Part shown: in pieces, positions 63,899-64,000 of the stretch
Numbering within the stretch: the first letter of the stretch is position 1
Layout of the letters: each line of letters starts with the position of its first letter
Assembly (NCBI RefSeq): GCF_014138605.1
Contig: NZ_JACJHX010000006.1
Coordinates: 1-64,000 of the forward strand
Source: Peribacillus huizhouensis
GTDB lineage: Bacteria; Bacillota; Bacilli; Bacillales; DSM-1321
DNA length: 64,000 nt
Direction of reading: 5' to 3'
The notes under the pieces: model-generated
Told to the model about the DNA's origin: nothing
Seen by the model: the letters and a program-made list of their open reading frames with translations, nothing else
The model's database searches: none
Made by a program: the position numbers and the translations under genes

Positions 63899-64000
63899 TA
63901 GGGAAAATTGGAAATTGAAAAATATCCCATATTACATAAACCAATCCATAGAAGCTGTACAATGAAATGGGGATAGAGTGAATTGTTATAGTATGAAGGG
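63899..64000. other. Right edge, nothing recognised
   Basis: About 100 AT-rich bases without a supported ORF or hairpin. Any gene here would begin outside the window. Confidence 0.4.

Overview
The window reads as chromosome of a low-GC, endospore-forming Firmicute of the Bacillaceae (a Bacillus-like genus). The reasons are AT-rich DNA, strong AGGAGG-type ribosome sites with frequent TTG and GTG starts, and many families known from Bacillus spores or typical of Bacillus genomes: CotS/CotSA spore-coat proteins, a SleL/YaaH-type cortex-lytic enzyme, YuzL, YhcV, YckD, YuxL, YabR, YueI, YebE, MhqO/MhqD and glnQHMP. No rRNA, tRNA, CRISPR array or complete transposase was seen.

Layout. 1-200: 3' end of a group II intron (maturase tail, domains V/VI) lodged in an interspersed repeat. 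445-6017: sensor histidine kinase, a GDSL-hydrolase/ABC-2 exporter operon, and yozQ-like/yhcV-like stress genes. 6397-8908: YuxL-type peptidase and a secreted YckD-like protein. 9344-18864: the most distinctive region, a spore-coat polysaccharide locus. It holds an extremely acidic Ser/Asp/Glu repeat protein, a CotS-like kinase-fold protein, two CotSA-like glycosyltransferases (one with a Pro-Glu repeat tail, one apparently starting at AUA), a UDP-glucose pyrophosphorylase, a UDP-glucose dehydrogenase and a nucleotide-sugar epimerase. Together these would make UDP-glucose, UDP-glucuronate and an epimer, and transfer sugars onto the spore surface. 18895-24462: redox and electrophile stress genes (TrxB-like, HxlR, OsmC, and an mhqO-mhqD-flavin reductase operon with an MhqR-like operator over its promoter). 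24607-30850: small membrane ORFs, an S1-domain protein, a dead IS1595-like transposase, cardiolipin synthase, an AI-2E permease and a benzil-reductase-like SDR. 31089-41334: SleL-like hydrolase, MBL-fold enzyme, ABC exporter, CC/Se-motif protein, CDF transporter, nucleotidyltransferase and HAD phosphatase. 41677-47375: oppABCDF. 47801-54832: MFS efflux, YebE, D-2-hydroxyacid dehydrogenase, YkgB lactonase, AEC carrier and an unknown acidic protein. 55708-58643: glnQHMP. 58933-63809: small ORFs, VanZ-like and YdjM-like membrane proteins, an L,D-transpeptidase and YueI.

The gaps carry two interspersed repeat families. Family A (5 copies, about 220-240 bp) is MITE-like, with inverted ends GGCTNTTTTC and a GC-rich core. 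Family B (about 11 copies, up to about 453 bp) has constant ends next to TTTAT, conserved hairpins and compensatory changes. It looks like a non-autonomous IS200/IS605-type or OMEGA/HEARO-like structured-RNA element. A third class is long palindromic terminators built around GGTCTGACC. The acidic repeat protein beside the coat glycosylation genes, and the family B elements, are the best candidates for under-described biology.
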